Assembly (NCBI RefSeq): GCF_001535545.1
Contig: NZ_CP014141.1
Coordinates: 1,692,001 to 1,756,000, forward strand
Source: Thermus parvatiensis
Lineage (GTDB): Bacteria; Deinococcota; Deinococci; Deinococcales; Thermaceae
Length of the DNA: 64,000 nt
Reading direction: 5' to 3'
In this document: positions 30,063 through 37,408 of the stretch, piece after piece
Layout of the letters: each line of letters starts with the position of its first letter
Position numbering within the stretch: position 1 is the stretch's first letter
The notes under the pieces: generated by a model
What the model was told of the DNA's origin: nothing
The model's input: the letters and a program-made list of their open reading frames with translations, nothing else
The model's database searches: none
Translations under genes and position numbers: made by a program

Positions 30063-30716
30063 CTAACCCATCAGGGCGAGGCGGAGGGCCTTTAGGTTCT
30101 CCGCCACCGGCCTCTCGTTGAAGAGGGCGCTCCCCGCCACGGCCACGTCCGCCCCCGCCCGTCGGGCCTCGGCCACGGTGTCCCGGTTGATGCCGCCGTC
30201 CACCACGATGAGGCAGGCGGGGTTCAGCCGGTCCCGCATGGCCTTGAGGCGCCGGAGCCTCTCCGTGGCCGTGGGAAGGTAGCGCTGGCCACCGAAGCCG
30301 GGGTTGACGCTCATGAGGAGGGCCAGGTCCAAATCCGGAAGCAGCGGCTCAAAGGCCTCCAGGGGCGTTCCCGGGTTCACGGCGAGCCCCGCCTTCTTTC
30401 CCAGCTCCTTCACCTTCTGCACCGCCCGGTGGGGGTGGTAGGTGGCCTCAAAGTGCACGGTGATGTGGTCCGCCCCGGCTTGGGCGAAGTCCTCGAGGTA
30501 GCGCTCCGGCTGGACGATCATGAGGTGAACGTCCAGGGGCAAGGAGGTGACCCGCCTGACCGCCTCCACGAGGAGGGGCCCGAAGGTGAGGTTGGGGACG
30601 AAGACCCCGTCCATCACGTCCAGGTGGATCCAGTCCACCCCGGCCGCCTCCGCCTCCCTTATGGCCTCCCCTAGCCTCGCCAGATCCGCCGTGAGAATGG
30701 AGGGCGCGAACCGCAC
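30063..30716 (-). CDS. rpe: Ribulose-phosphate 3-epimerase
   Basis: A 217-residue TIM-barrel enzyme interconverting ribulose-5-phosphate and xylulose-5-phosphate. Catalytic and metal residues lie in the HLDVMDGVFVPNLTFGP and LPLDVHLMIVQPERY stretches, MSVNPGFGGQRY and VVDGGINRDTV. The start GTG 30716 gives MRFAPSILTADL, the family N-terminus; longer in-frame extensions belong to the upstream membrane gene. Transketolase, the next pathway enzyme, lies just upstream on the same strand. Confidence 0.93.
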   Translation of the reverse strand: MRFAPSILTADLARLGEAIREAEAAGVDWIHLDVMDGVFVPNLTFGPLLVEAVRRVTSLPLDVHLMIVQPERYLEDFAQAGADHITVHFEATYHPHRAVQKVKELGKKAGLAVNPGTPLEAFEPLLPDLDLALLMSVNPGFGGQRYLPTATERLRRLKAMRDRLNPACLIVVDGGINRDTVAEARRAGADVAVAGSALFNERPVAENLKALRLALMG

Positions 30717-30724
30717 GGGCCCCA

Positions 30725-30926
30725 CTATACCCCGCGCACCAGGCGGTAGGCCCAGGCCAGGGTCAGCACCATGAGGGAAAGGAGGAGAAGCTCCGCCAAA
30801 ACCGCCTGGAAGCCGGGGTCCTGGAGGGAGAAGGAGAACTTCTGCGACGTAGACCGCCCCCAGAACCACGAGAAGCCCGGCGAAGAGGTAGATGGCCGCC
30901 TCGGCCTTGCGAAACACCTCCCCCAT
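30725..30926 (-). CDS. Small two-helix membrane protein, one frame break
   Basis: From ATG 30926: MGEVFRKAEAAIYLFAGLLV continues into a first helix (about 10-30). Another frame carries FSFSLQDPGFQAVLAELLLL and a second helix ending AYRLVRGV at 30725. The joint near 30840 is not at a G/C run, so it may be a real mutation. About 67 residues. It resembles the short PsiE/DUF-type membrane proteins, but I cannot assign a family. It lies between tkt and rpe. Confidence 0.5.
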
Positions 30927-30980
30927 GCCCCTAGCCCAAGCCCCTCCCCCGGGGGCCTTCCCCGGTCAATCTCGCCCTTT

Positions 30981-32936
30981 TTACACCAAGGAGAGGACCG
31001 CCTCCGCCACCCTCTCCGGGGTGAAGCCGAGCTTTTCGTAGACCTCGGGATAGGGGGCGCTGGCCCCGAAGCGGTCCAGGGCCACCACCTTGTGGGCATA
31101 CCGCTCCCACCCCAGGCTGGCCCCCGCCTCCACGGCCACCACGGGAAGCCCGGGGGGCAGGACCTCCTTCCGGTAGGCCTCGGGCTGGGCCTCAAAGAGC
31201 TCAAAGGAAGGCAGGCTCACCACCCGGACCCGCACCCCCTTCTCCCGGAGGAGGGCCTGGGCCCTAAGGGCCAGGTGCACCTCGCTCCCCGTGGCCACGA
31301 GGACCCCTTGGGGCTCCTCCACGTCCTCCAGAACGTAGCCTCCCCGCAAAAGCCCCCTGGCCTTCTCCGGGGAGAGGAGGGGCACCGCCTGGCGGGTGAG
31401 GACGAGGGCGGTGGGGCCTTCCTTACGCCTCAGGGCCACGAGCCAGGCGTAGAAGGTCTCGTAGGCGTCCGCGGGGCGGATCACAAAGAGGTTGGGCATG
31501 GCCCTGAGGGACATGAGGTGCTCCACGGGCTGGTGGGTGGGGCCGTCCTCGCCCAAGGCGATGGAGTCGTGGGTGAAGACGAAGACCGTAGGGACCTCCA
31601 TGAGGGCGGCGAGGCGGATGGCGGGGCGCATGTAATCGGAAAAGACCAGGAAGGTCCCCCCGTAGGCCCGATACCCCCCGTGGAGGTTGAGGCCGTTCAG
31701 GATAGCCCCCATGGCGTGCTCCCGCACCCCGAAGTGGAGGTAGCGGCCCAAGGGATTCCCCCGGGAGAAGTCCTCCATGCCCTGGGCCTTGGTGTTGTTG
31801 GAGGGGGTGAGGTCGGCGCTTCCGCCCACAAGCTCGGGGATGCGGGGGGCGAGGAGGTCTAAGGCCTTGCCGCTTGCCGCCCGCGTGGCGAGGGGCTTGT
31901 CAAAGGATGGGGGCTCCTCGGGCAAGGGAGGAAGCTCCCCCTTAAGGCGCCGCAGGAGTTCCTGGTGGAGGTCCGGGTACGCCCGGGCGTAGGCCTCGAG
32001 GGCCCGCTCCCAGGCCTCCTGCCAGGCCCTGCCCTGTTCCCGCATGTCCATGTGGCGGTAGACCTCCTCGGGCACCACGAAGGGCGGGTAGGGCCAGCCC
32101 AGGTTCTTCCGGGTGGCCTCCACCGCCTCAGGGCCCAAAGGTTCCCCGTGGGCCTTGGGGGAATCCTGTTTGGGGGAACCATAGCCGATGTGGCTCCTGA
32201 CGGCGATGAGGGTGGGGCGCTCGTCCAGCTTGGCGAGCTTGATGGCCTTGCGGAGGGCCTCGAGGTCGTTTACGTCCTCCACCCTAAGGGTTTGCCAGCC
32301 GTAAGCCCGAAAGCGTGAGAGGACGTCCTCGGTGAAAGCGAGGTCGGTGGGACCGTCAATGGAGATGCGGTTATCGTCCCAGAAGACGATGAGCTTGGAG
32401 AGGCCCCAGTGCCCCGCCAAGGAGGCGGCCTCCCCGGAGACCCCCTCCATCAGGTCCCCGTCCGAGGCGAGGACGTAAGTGTAGTGGTCCACCACCACGT
32501 GCCCCGGGCGGTTGAACTCAGCGGCAAGCTTCCTTTCCGCCAGGGCAAGCCCCACGGCGGTGGAGATCCCCTGGCCCAAAGGCCCCGTGGTCACCTCCAC
32601 CCCCGGGGTGTGGCCGCGCTCGGGGTGGCCCGGGGTCTTGGACCCCCACTGGCGGAAGCGCTTAAGCTCCTCCAGGGGAAGGTCGTAGCCCGTGAGGTGG
32701 AGAACGGCGTAGAGGAGCATGGACCCGTGCCCCGCCGAGAGGACGAAGCGGTCCCGGTCGGGCCAGGCGGGGTCTAAGGGGTTGTGGCGCATCACCTCCC
32801 GGTAGAGGAGGTAGGCCAGGGGGGCCATGGCCATGGGCATGCCGGGGTGGCCGCTTTTGGCCTTTTCCACCGCATCCACGGCCAGGAAGCGGATGGCGTT
32901 CACCGAAAGGGTCTCTAGGTCCCGCGTCTCCTTCAT
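30981..32936 (-). CDS. tkt: Transketolase
   Basis: A 651-residue thiamine-diphosphate enzyme of the pentose phosphate pathway. The N-terminus holds [20 protein letters not shown]; the ThDP motif is [20 protein letters not shown]; the central domain has [20 protein letters not shown] and [20 protein letters not shown]. The C-terminal domain is complete. Start ATG 32936 follows AGGAGGAAGG. A TATAGT box about 40 bp upstream (minus strand of 32973-32978) is a possible -10. With rpe it forms a non-oxidative pentose phosphate group. Confidence 0.96.
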   Translation of the reverse strand: MKETRDLETLSVNAIRFLAVDAVEKAKSGHPGMPMAMAPLAYLLYREVMRHNPLDPAWPDRDRFVLSAGHGSMLLYAVLHLTGYDLPLEELKRFRQWGSKTPGHPERGHTPGVEVTTGPLGQGISTAVGLALAERKLAAEFNRPGHVVVDHYTYVLASDGDLMEGVSGEAASLAGHWGLSKLIVFWDDNRISIDGPTDLAFTEDVLSRFRAYGWQTLRVEDVNDLEALRKAIKLAKLDERPTLIAVRSHIGYGSPKQDSPKAHGEPLGPEAVEATRKNLGWPYPPFVVPEEVYRHMDMREQGRAWQEAWERALEAYARAYPDLHQELLRRLKGELPPLPEEPPSFDKPLATRAASGKALDLLAPRIPELVGGSADLTPSNNTKAQGMEDFSRGNPLGRYLHFGVREHAMGAILNGLNLHGGYRAYGGTFLVFSDYMRPAIRLAALMEVPTVFVFTHDSIALGEDGPTHQPVEHLMSLRAMPNLFVIRPADAYETFYAWLVALRRKEGPTALVLTRQAVPLLSPEKARGLLRGGYVLEDVEEPQGVLVATGSEVHLALRAQALLREKGVRVRVVSLPSFELFEAQPEAYRKEVLPPGLPVVAVEAGASLGWERYAHKVVALDRFGASAPYPEVYEKLGFTPERVAEAVLSLV

Positions 32937-32994
32937 CCTTCCTCCTGGCGGAAAACCCCCTCCGCCAGTGAAACTATACCCCGGCGGGCCGGGC

Positions 32995-33023
32995 TTGCCT
33001 CCCTTGGAGGAAGGGTGTACAAT
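32995..33023 (+). promoter_or_regulatory. tRNA-Arg promoter
   Basis: TTGCCT (32995-33000) and TACAAT (33018-33023) are 17 bp apart, 12 bp before the tRNA 5' end. Confidence 0.75.
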
Positions 33024-33035
33024 CCCTCCCTGTGG

Positions 33036-33112
33036 GCGCCCGTAGCTCAGCAGGATAGAGCGGGGGCTTCCTAAGCCCTAGGTCGGGGGTTCGAATCCCT
33101 CCGGGCGCACCA
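33036..33112 (+). tRNA. tRNA-Arg (CCU), integration target
   Basis: A 77-nt tRNA with encoded CCA. The acceptor arm is GCGCCCG/CGGGCGC, the anticodon stem GGGGC/GCCCT, and loop TTCCTAA gives anticodon CCU (codon AGG). The last 46 nt, from the anticodon loop to CCA (33067-33112), are repeated exactly at 45935-45980, so this intact copy is the att side restored by the integrative element. Confidence 0.95.
33067..33112. repeat. Left attachment repeat (46 bp)
   Basis: Identical to 45935-45980. It begins CTTCCTAAGCCCTAGG and ends at the CCA of tRNA-Arg. Confidence 0.95.
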
Positions 33113-33130
33113 GCACCAGGACGCAATCCT

Positions 33131-33164
33131 CCCGCCCACGGAAGCGTGGGCGGGGCCTTTTTTA
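33131..33164 (+). terminator. Terminator after tRNA-Arg
   Basis: CCGCCCACG GAAG CGTGGGCGG followed by GGCCTTTTTT. It may also end transcripts leaving the integrase on the other strand. Confidence 0.85.
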
Positions 33165-33211
33165 CCCCCATGTTCTACCCCCATAGCGCCAAGCTCCCCT
33201 CATGTGCCCAC

Positions 33212-34345
33212 CTACGCTTGCCCCCTGGGCCGGCTCGTCAGCTCCTCGGGGTCCACGACCCAGGCCGCCCGCTCGTGGGCCAAGAGGTGGCGGTAGATGC
33301 CCAGGGTGATGCTGGGGTTTGCGTGCCCCATCCTCTCCGCCACAAGCTCAAGGGGGGCCCCGTTGGCGAGGAGCAGGCTCCCGTAGGTGTGGCGAAGGTC
33401 GTGGACGCGGATGGGGGGAAGGCCCAGGCGGGTGGTCATCTTCCGTAAGGCGTGCCCCAGAGTGTGGGGGTTCAGGGGCCCCCCCGTCCGCCCCGGAAAC
33501 ACCCAGGCCAACCTAAGCTCCTCGGGCGGGATCCCCAGCTCGAGGAGCTCCTGGTAGCGGGCGCGAAGCCGGGCCAGGGTGGCATGGGGGATGGGGATGC
33601 TCCGCCTCGAGGAGGGCGTCTTCGGCTCGGTGAGGACCCCCCGCCCGCCCATCGCAGTCCACGCCCGGCGCACGTGGAGGACCCCCGCCTCGAGGTCCAC
33701 GTCCTCCCACCGGAGCGCCAGCGCCTCACCCGCGCGAAGCCCCAGGGCCAGGCAGAGGCGCAGGGCCATGCCCACCTCCCAGGTGGGCCACGCGTCAAAG
33801 GCCCGGAGCAAGGCCTCCACCTCGTGGGGCTCGAGGGCGCGGCCCACGGGGGGCCTTGAGGGGACCTCCACCCGCACGGCGGCGGTGGGGTCCCGCGCCA
33901 CCAGCTCGAGGGCCAGGGCCTCCCGGAACACGGCCCGGGCCCGCTCCAGGACCTTCCTCAGCGACCTGGGGGAAAGCCCCTTGCGGGCCAGGGCGTCTAG
34001 AGCGGCGCGGATGTCGCTCGGGACGATGTCCTGGAGGCGTTTGTTGCCCAGGGTGGGCAGCAGGTACCGCAACTCTCTCTCGTAGGCCCGGATGGTGGTG
34101 GGGCCACGCACCCGGGCCTTGCGCTCAAGCCAGGCCTGGGCGAACTCAGCAAAGGTCCGGGGGTCGCGCTTGGGGATGAGTCCCAGCCGGTGCTTGACCT
34201 GGTACTCCGCCGCCTTCGCCTGCGCCTCCTTGGCCGTCTTGCCGTAAAAGGAGCGGCGCACGCGTTTGCCGTCCTCCACCACATACACCCGGACCTCCCA
34301 AAGGCCCGAGGCGTGGCGGCGCGGTTTAGCGCCCCGTTTCGGCAC
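33212..34345 (-). CDS. int: Tyrosine integrase of the tRNA-Arg element
   Basis: A 377-residue phage-type site-specific recombinase. The N-terminal AP2-like arm-binding part has KRVRRSFYGKTAKEAQAKAA, and a SAM-like core-binding domain follows at about 60-150. Catalytic residues: Arg in LGLRAGEALALRWEDVDLE, HDLRHTYGS, MGHANPSITLGIY with the nucleophile Tyr. GTG start 34345. It lies 100 bp from the intact tRNA end, as usual for tRNA-targeting elements, and overlaps the XRE gene by 20 nt. Confidence 0.95.
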   Translation of the reverse strand: MPKRGAKPRRHASGLWEVRVYVVEDGKRVRRSFYGKTAKEAQAKAAEYQVKHRLGLIPKRDPRTFAEFAQAWLERKARVRGPTTIRAYERELRYLLPTLGNKRLQDIVPSDIRAALDALARKGLSPRSLRKVLERARAVFREALALELVARDPTAAVRVEVPSRPPVGRALEPHEVEALLRAFDAWPTWEVGMALRLCLALGLRAGEALALRWEDVDLEAGVLHVRRAWTAMGGRGVLTEPKTPSSRRSIPIPHATLARLRARYQELLELGIPPEELRLAWVFPGRTGGPLNPHTLGHALRKMTTRLGLPPIRVHDLRHTYGSLLLANGAPLELVAERMGHANPSITLGIYRHLLAHERAAWVVDPEELTSRPRGQA

Positions 34346-34583
34346 CTTCCACCTCCTCTACCCGCAGGAGCGCACACAGGTCCACGGGCTCGCCCGTGAG
34401 CCGCTCGAGGCCCTCCAACACCTGGGCGAGTGTGCTGAGCCTAACGCTTTCAATCCTACCTGCGGCGATCGCGTAGACCGTAGACGGGTGCATTTCGGGC
34501 ACGAGCTTCACCAGCTTGTAGACGCTGAGCCCCCGCTCCTTCAGGTACTCCCGCAGTCGGAACCGAATGCGCTTCCGCCCCAT
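34326..34583 (-). CDS. XRE/Cro-type regulator upstream of integrase
   Basis: An 85-residue helix-turn-helix protein. LREYLKERGLSVYKLVKLV and HPSTVYAIAAGRIESVRLST (about 10-55) form the Cro/C1 HTH. I use ATG 34583 (MGRKRIRFRL); a GTG-like extension exists upstream but covers the presumed TATAGT -10 box. The 3' end overlaps int, so both are in one transcript. An inverted repeat TAGTCTA (34591-34597)/TAGACTA (34620-34626) just upstream could be its operator. Confidence 0.82.
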   Translation of the reverse strand: MGRKRIRFRLREYLKERGLSVYKLVKLVPEMHPSTVYAIAAGRIESVRLSTLAQVLEGLERLTGEPVDLCALLRVEEVEGAETGR

Positions 34584-34590
34584 TGTCCGA

Positions 34591-34626
34591 TAGTCTACTA
34601 TATCAATCAACTGCTTTACTAGACTA
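34591..34626. promoter_or_regulatory. Candidate operator of XRE-int
   Basis: TAGTCTA and TAGACTA are perfect 7-bp inverted repeats 22 bp apart, overlapping a minus-strand TATAGT -10-like box. They sit directly before the XRE start. Confidence 0.45.
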
Positions 34627-34729
34627 CTCTTGTGGAGCTAAAGCACAGGTGGCCCAGGGGGGTGTGGGAAGGGAGCACCTGCCCAAGAAGGGACCGCCCC
34701 TCAAGCCCCTGCAAGCAAAAGAACCTGCC

Positions 34730-34757
34730 TCCCTCGCCAAGCGCAAGAGAGGCAGGC
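34730..34757. promoter_or_regulatory. Long hairpin in the XRE-int leader
   Basis: CCTGCCTC (from 34731) pairs with GAGGCAGG (to 34757) around a 10-13 nt loop. No U-run follows on either strand, so it is an RNA structure candidate rather than a plain terminator. Confidence 0.4.
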
Positions 34758-34804
34758 TTGTGGTGCGGATGGGTCGCCGCGCAAGGCCTGGCCTTACCGC
34801 GCCA

Positions 34805-34864
34805 GCCGCGCCACGCCGGGCCACGCCTCGCCATGCCGGGCCGTGCCACGCCGCGCCAAGCCCC
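34805..34864. repeat. Twelve tandem GCCNN pentamers
   Basis: The sequence splits into 12 consecutive 5-mers that all begin GCC (GCCGC, GCCAC, GCCGG, GCCAC, GCCTC, GCCAT, GCCGG, GCCGT, GCCAC, GCCGC, GCCAA, GCCCC). All three frames on both strands are open here but give low-complexity peptides. The array lies in the 520-bp non-coding stretch 34584-35106. Confidence 0.85.
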
Positions 34865-34931
34865 ACAAAGCCGAGGTAGAAGGCTTGGCTTTCAGGGTCT
34901 AGCGCGCGAGCCCATGCGCAGGCACGTCCTC

Positions 34932-34959
34932 AGTATGCCCCGACGCTCCCCCCTGTCAA
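34932..34959 (-). promoter_or_regulatory. Promoter with perfect -35 reading toward XRE-int
   Basis: On the minus strand TTGACA (34954-34959) and CATACT (34932-34937) are 16 bp apart. Just upstream is GGATAA (34961-34966)/TTATCC (34973-34978), an inverted repeat that could be an operator. The transcript would cross the GCCNN array and the 34730 hairpin before XRE, giving a leader of about 340 nt. Confidence 0.6.
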
Positions 34960-35106
34960 CGGATAACGGTCCTTATCCCGTTCCCCTTTCGCCCTCCGCC
35001 TCTCCCGCAGGTGGGCCACCCTCCCTGGGAGTTTGCCTCCGGAGCCGCCTCGCCATCAAAGACGCTCTGGAGCAGTTCTGGTATAAGCTGGTGACGGAGG
35101 CCCGCC

Positions 35107-35469
35107 GTGCTTAAGGAAGGACCAGGAAAGGAGCTCCTCGAGGGGGTGGCCACGCTCCTGAGGATGGACCCCATGAGCTACGTGGCCTTCGGCCCCTACT
35201 GGTGGTGGATCAAGCGCTGGCTGCAAGAGGCCTACGGGGAGGACTCCCCCGTGCAGGGGGAGGCGGACGACCCCGTGGCCCGGGAGCGCCTGGCCGCCTA
35301 CTGGAAGGGGGACTGGAAGAAGCTCTGGAGGGCGGCCATCCGCCACTACCAGCAGAAGGTGGCCTGGGGGGAGCGCTACGAGCCCCACAGCTACATGCCC
35401 CCTCACGAGGAAGCCTACGTGGTGAACGACCCGGACATGGTCCCGCCTTCCCTGCCCCGGATGCGGTAG
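35107..35469 (+). CDS. Hypothetical protein of the element
   Basis: 120 residues from GTG 35107: MLKEGPGKELLEGVATLLRM, then SYVAFGPYWWWIKRWLQEAY and a Trp-rich middle (AYWKGDWKKLWRAAIRHYQQ). The C-terminus is Pro/Glu rich. No membrane helix and no known motif. The Trp/Tyr density suggests a small helical DNA- or protein-binding fold. The upstream 35050-35106 stretch is open in another frame and may be part of an older, longer gene. A CTCCCGGG/CCCGGGAG hairpin follows at 35481-35503. Confidence 0.6.
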   Translation: MLKEGPGKELLEGVATLLRMDPMSYVAFGPYWWWIKRWLQEAYGEDSPVQGEADDPVARERLAAYWKGDWKKLWRAAIRHYQQKVAWGERYEPHSYMPPHEEAYVVNDPDMVPPSLPRMR

Positions 35470-35480
35470 CCAACGCACAG

Positions 35481-35503
35481 CTCCCGGGGCGGTTTCCCGG
35501 GAG
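35481..35503. terminator. Hairpin after the 35107 gene
   Basis: CTCCCGGG GCGGTTT CCCGGGAG, a perfect 8-bp stem without a T-run. It may stop or stabilise transcripts between the + strand gene and the darTG remnant. Confidence 0.45.
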
Positions 35504-35529
35504 TCGGGGAAGGCGCGGGCGCGAGTGGC

Positions 35530-35782
35530 CTAAGCTTCCTGGGCCACGTTGGCGGGCGGTTTAGGAAGCCGGTCCCGCCACTCCTCGGGGCGGAGGGCCC
35601 CCCGCTTCAAGAAGGCCACCCCTTGCCCATGACCCCCACGGTGTTCACCCTGTTGACCAGGGCTTCCACCGGGGCTTTGAGGAGGTCGTCTCGCATGAAA
35701 CGAGGATGCCCTCGAGGTTTTCCAGGTGGGTGATGTGGTAGATGGGCGTGGGCACCGGATAGACCGGGCTTTGCTGTGGCAT
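35530..35782 (-). pseudogene. Degraded darTG toxin-antitoxin locus
   Basis: Three fused pieces on the minus strand. First, from ATG 35782, [17 protein letters not shown] is the start of DarT, the DNA ADP-ribosyltransferase toxin (DUF4433). It is cut off after about 30 residues. Second, from ATG 35696, APVEALVNRVNTVGVMGKG is the macro-domain N-terminus of the antitoxin DarG, which removes the ADP-ribose. Third, after a break in the GGGG run, FLKRGALRPEEWRDRLPKPP to TAG 35530 looks like the DarG C-terminus. All catalytic residues of the toxin are gone. It shares a promoter region with the divergent mod gene. Confidence 0.78.
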
Positions 35783-35788
35783 GGTTCC

Positions 35789-35808
35789 ATTATACCTGGG
35801 GATATACT
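35789..35808. promoter_or_regulatory. Divergent leaderless promoters of darTG remnant and mod
   Basis: A minus-strand TATAAT (35789-35794) lies 6 bp before the darT ATG, and a plus-strand TATACT (35803-35808) 7 bp before the mod ATG. Both spacings fit leaderless mRNAs, common in Thermus. The -35 boxes are weak. Confidence 0.55.
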
Positions 35809-35815
35809 CTTCCTC

Positions 35816-37408
35816 ATGCCAGCCTTGGAGTGGATCGGCAAGCAGGCGGTGGTGCGGCACCACTTGGAAGTCCCTTACCGCATCCTCGCCCCGGTGCCCG
35901 AACTCTCCTACGGCGAGGGCGAGAACCTTTTGGTGGAGGGGGACAACCTCGAGGCCCTAAAGGCCCTCCTCCTCGAGTACCGGGGGCGGGTGAAGCTCAT
36001 CTACATAGATCCCCCCTACAACACGGGCAACGAAGGCTGGGTCTACAACGACAACGTGAACAGCCCCGAAATCCAGGCCTGGCTGAAGAAGGTGGTAGGC
36101 CCGGAAGCGGAAGACCTCTCCCGGCACGACAAGTGGCTTTCCATGATGTATCCCAGGCTCAGGCTCCTCCACGAGCTTTTGCGGGAGGACGGAAGCCTGT
36201 GGATGAGCATAGACGACAACGAGGTCCACCGGGCGAGGATGCTCCTAGACGAGATTTTTGGGCCTCAAAACTTCGTGGCCACGGTGATTTGGCAAAAGAA
36301 GTTTTCGCTTCAAAACGATGCCACCTACTTCTCCGACATGCACGACTACATCCTGGTCTACGCCAAGCGAAAAAAGTCCAACCGGGACGACCCTGCGGGA
36401 TGGGCTCTGAACAAACTCCCCGCTACGCCGGCGAAGGTGGCCCGGTACCAAAACCCGGACGATGATCCGAGAGGTCCTTGGCAGTCGGTAGATTACACGT
36501 GCGCAAAAACCAAAGACGAGCGGCCCAACCTTTACTACCCCATCGTCAACCCCAACACCGGCGAGGAGATCTGGCCCTCTCCTACCCGGGTCTGGGCCTT
36601 TTCCCGTGAGGAACACGAGCGCCATTTGAAGGAAAATCGCATCTGGTGGGGGAAAGATGGTAGGGGTAGACCCAGGCTAAAGAAGTTTCTAAGTGAAGTC
36701 CAGGCCGCCATGGTGCCCACCACGCTCTGGTTGCGGGAAGACGTTGGGGATACCCAGGAGGCCCGCAGAGAGGTGCGCCAAATCCTGGCAGGGGAGGACT
36801 TCCCCACCCCCAAGCCCACCCGGCTCCTCCAGCGCATCCTGCAGATCGCCACGAACCCCCATGACGAGGACATCGTCCTGGACTCCTTTGCCGGTAGCGG
36901 CACCACGGGGCACGCGGTGCTCAAGCAAAACGCCGAGGACGGGGGTAACCGGCGCTTCATCCTGGTGGAGCTGGACCCTGGGATCGCACAGAACATCACC
37001 CGCAAGCGCCTGGAGTACGCCGCCAGGACGCATGGGGGCGGCTTCCGGTACCTGCGCCTGGGGGAACCCCTCTTCACCCCAGACGGGCGCATCCGGGAAG
37101 GGGTGGACTACCTCACCTTGGCCCGGTACGTCTACTACCGGGAGACGGGAGAGCCCTTGCCCGAGACCTTCACCCCCCCTCTTTTAGGCGTGTCCCAGCG
37201 CGGGGTGGCGGTCTACCTCCTCTACAACGGGGTGCTGAAGGACAAGTCCCCCAAGGGGGGAAACGCCCTCACCCGGGAGGTCCTGGCCCACCTGCCCCCT
37301 TTTGACGGCCCCAAGGTGGTCTACGGCACCTCCTGCCGCCTGAGCCCCGCCACCCTGAAGGCTTTGGGCATCACCTTCCGCCACATCCCTTACGAGGTGG
37401 CTCCATGA
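35816..37408 (+). CDS. mod: Type III restriction-modification DNA methyltransferase (Mod)
   Basis: 530 residues. This beta-class N6-adenine methyltransferase has motif [22 protein letters not shown] at about residue 65 and, much later, motif [19 protein letters not shown] at about 357. The middle and the C-terminal stretch form the target-recognition region and the Res contact. ATG 35816 gives [20 protein letters not shown] and fits a leaderless transcript. It overlaps res by ATGA. In type III systems Mod decides specificity and methylates one strand. Confidence 0.92.
   Translation: MPALEWIGKQAVVRHHLEVPYRILAPVPELSYGEGENLLVEGDNLEALKALLLEYRGRVKLIYIDPPYNTGNEGWVYNDNVNSPEIQAWLKKVVGPEAEDLSRHDKWLSMMYPRLRLLHELLREDGSLWMSIDDNEVHRARMLLDEIFGPQNFVATVIWQKKFSLQNDATYFSDMHDYILVYAKRKKSNRDDPAGWALNKLPATPAKVARYQNPDDDPRGPWQSVDYTCAKTKDERPNLYYPIVNPNTGEEIWPSPTRVWAFSREEHERHLKENRIWWGKDGRGRPRLKKFLSEVQAAMVPTTLWLREDVGDTQEARREVRQILAGEDFPTPKPTRLLQRILQIATNPHDEDIVLDSFAGSGTTGHAVLKQNAEDGGNRRFILVELDPGIAQNITRKRLEYAARTHGGGFRYLRLGEPLFTPDGRIREGVDYLTLARYVYYRETGEPLPETFTPPLLGVSQRGVAVYLLYNGVLKDKSPKGGNALTREVLAHLPPFDGPKVVYGTSCRLSPATLKALGITFRHIPYEVAP

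Noticed and set aside
34619..34879. Overlapping frames across the GCCNN pentamers on both strands
   Set aside because: All frames are open because of composition and give low-complexity peptides (Arg, Ala, His, Pro). None has a ribosome site.
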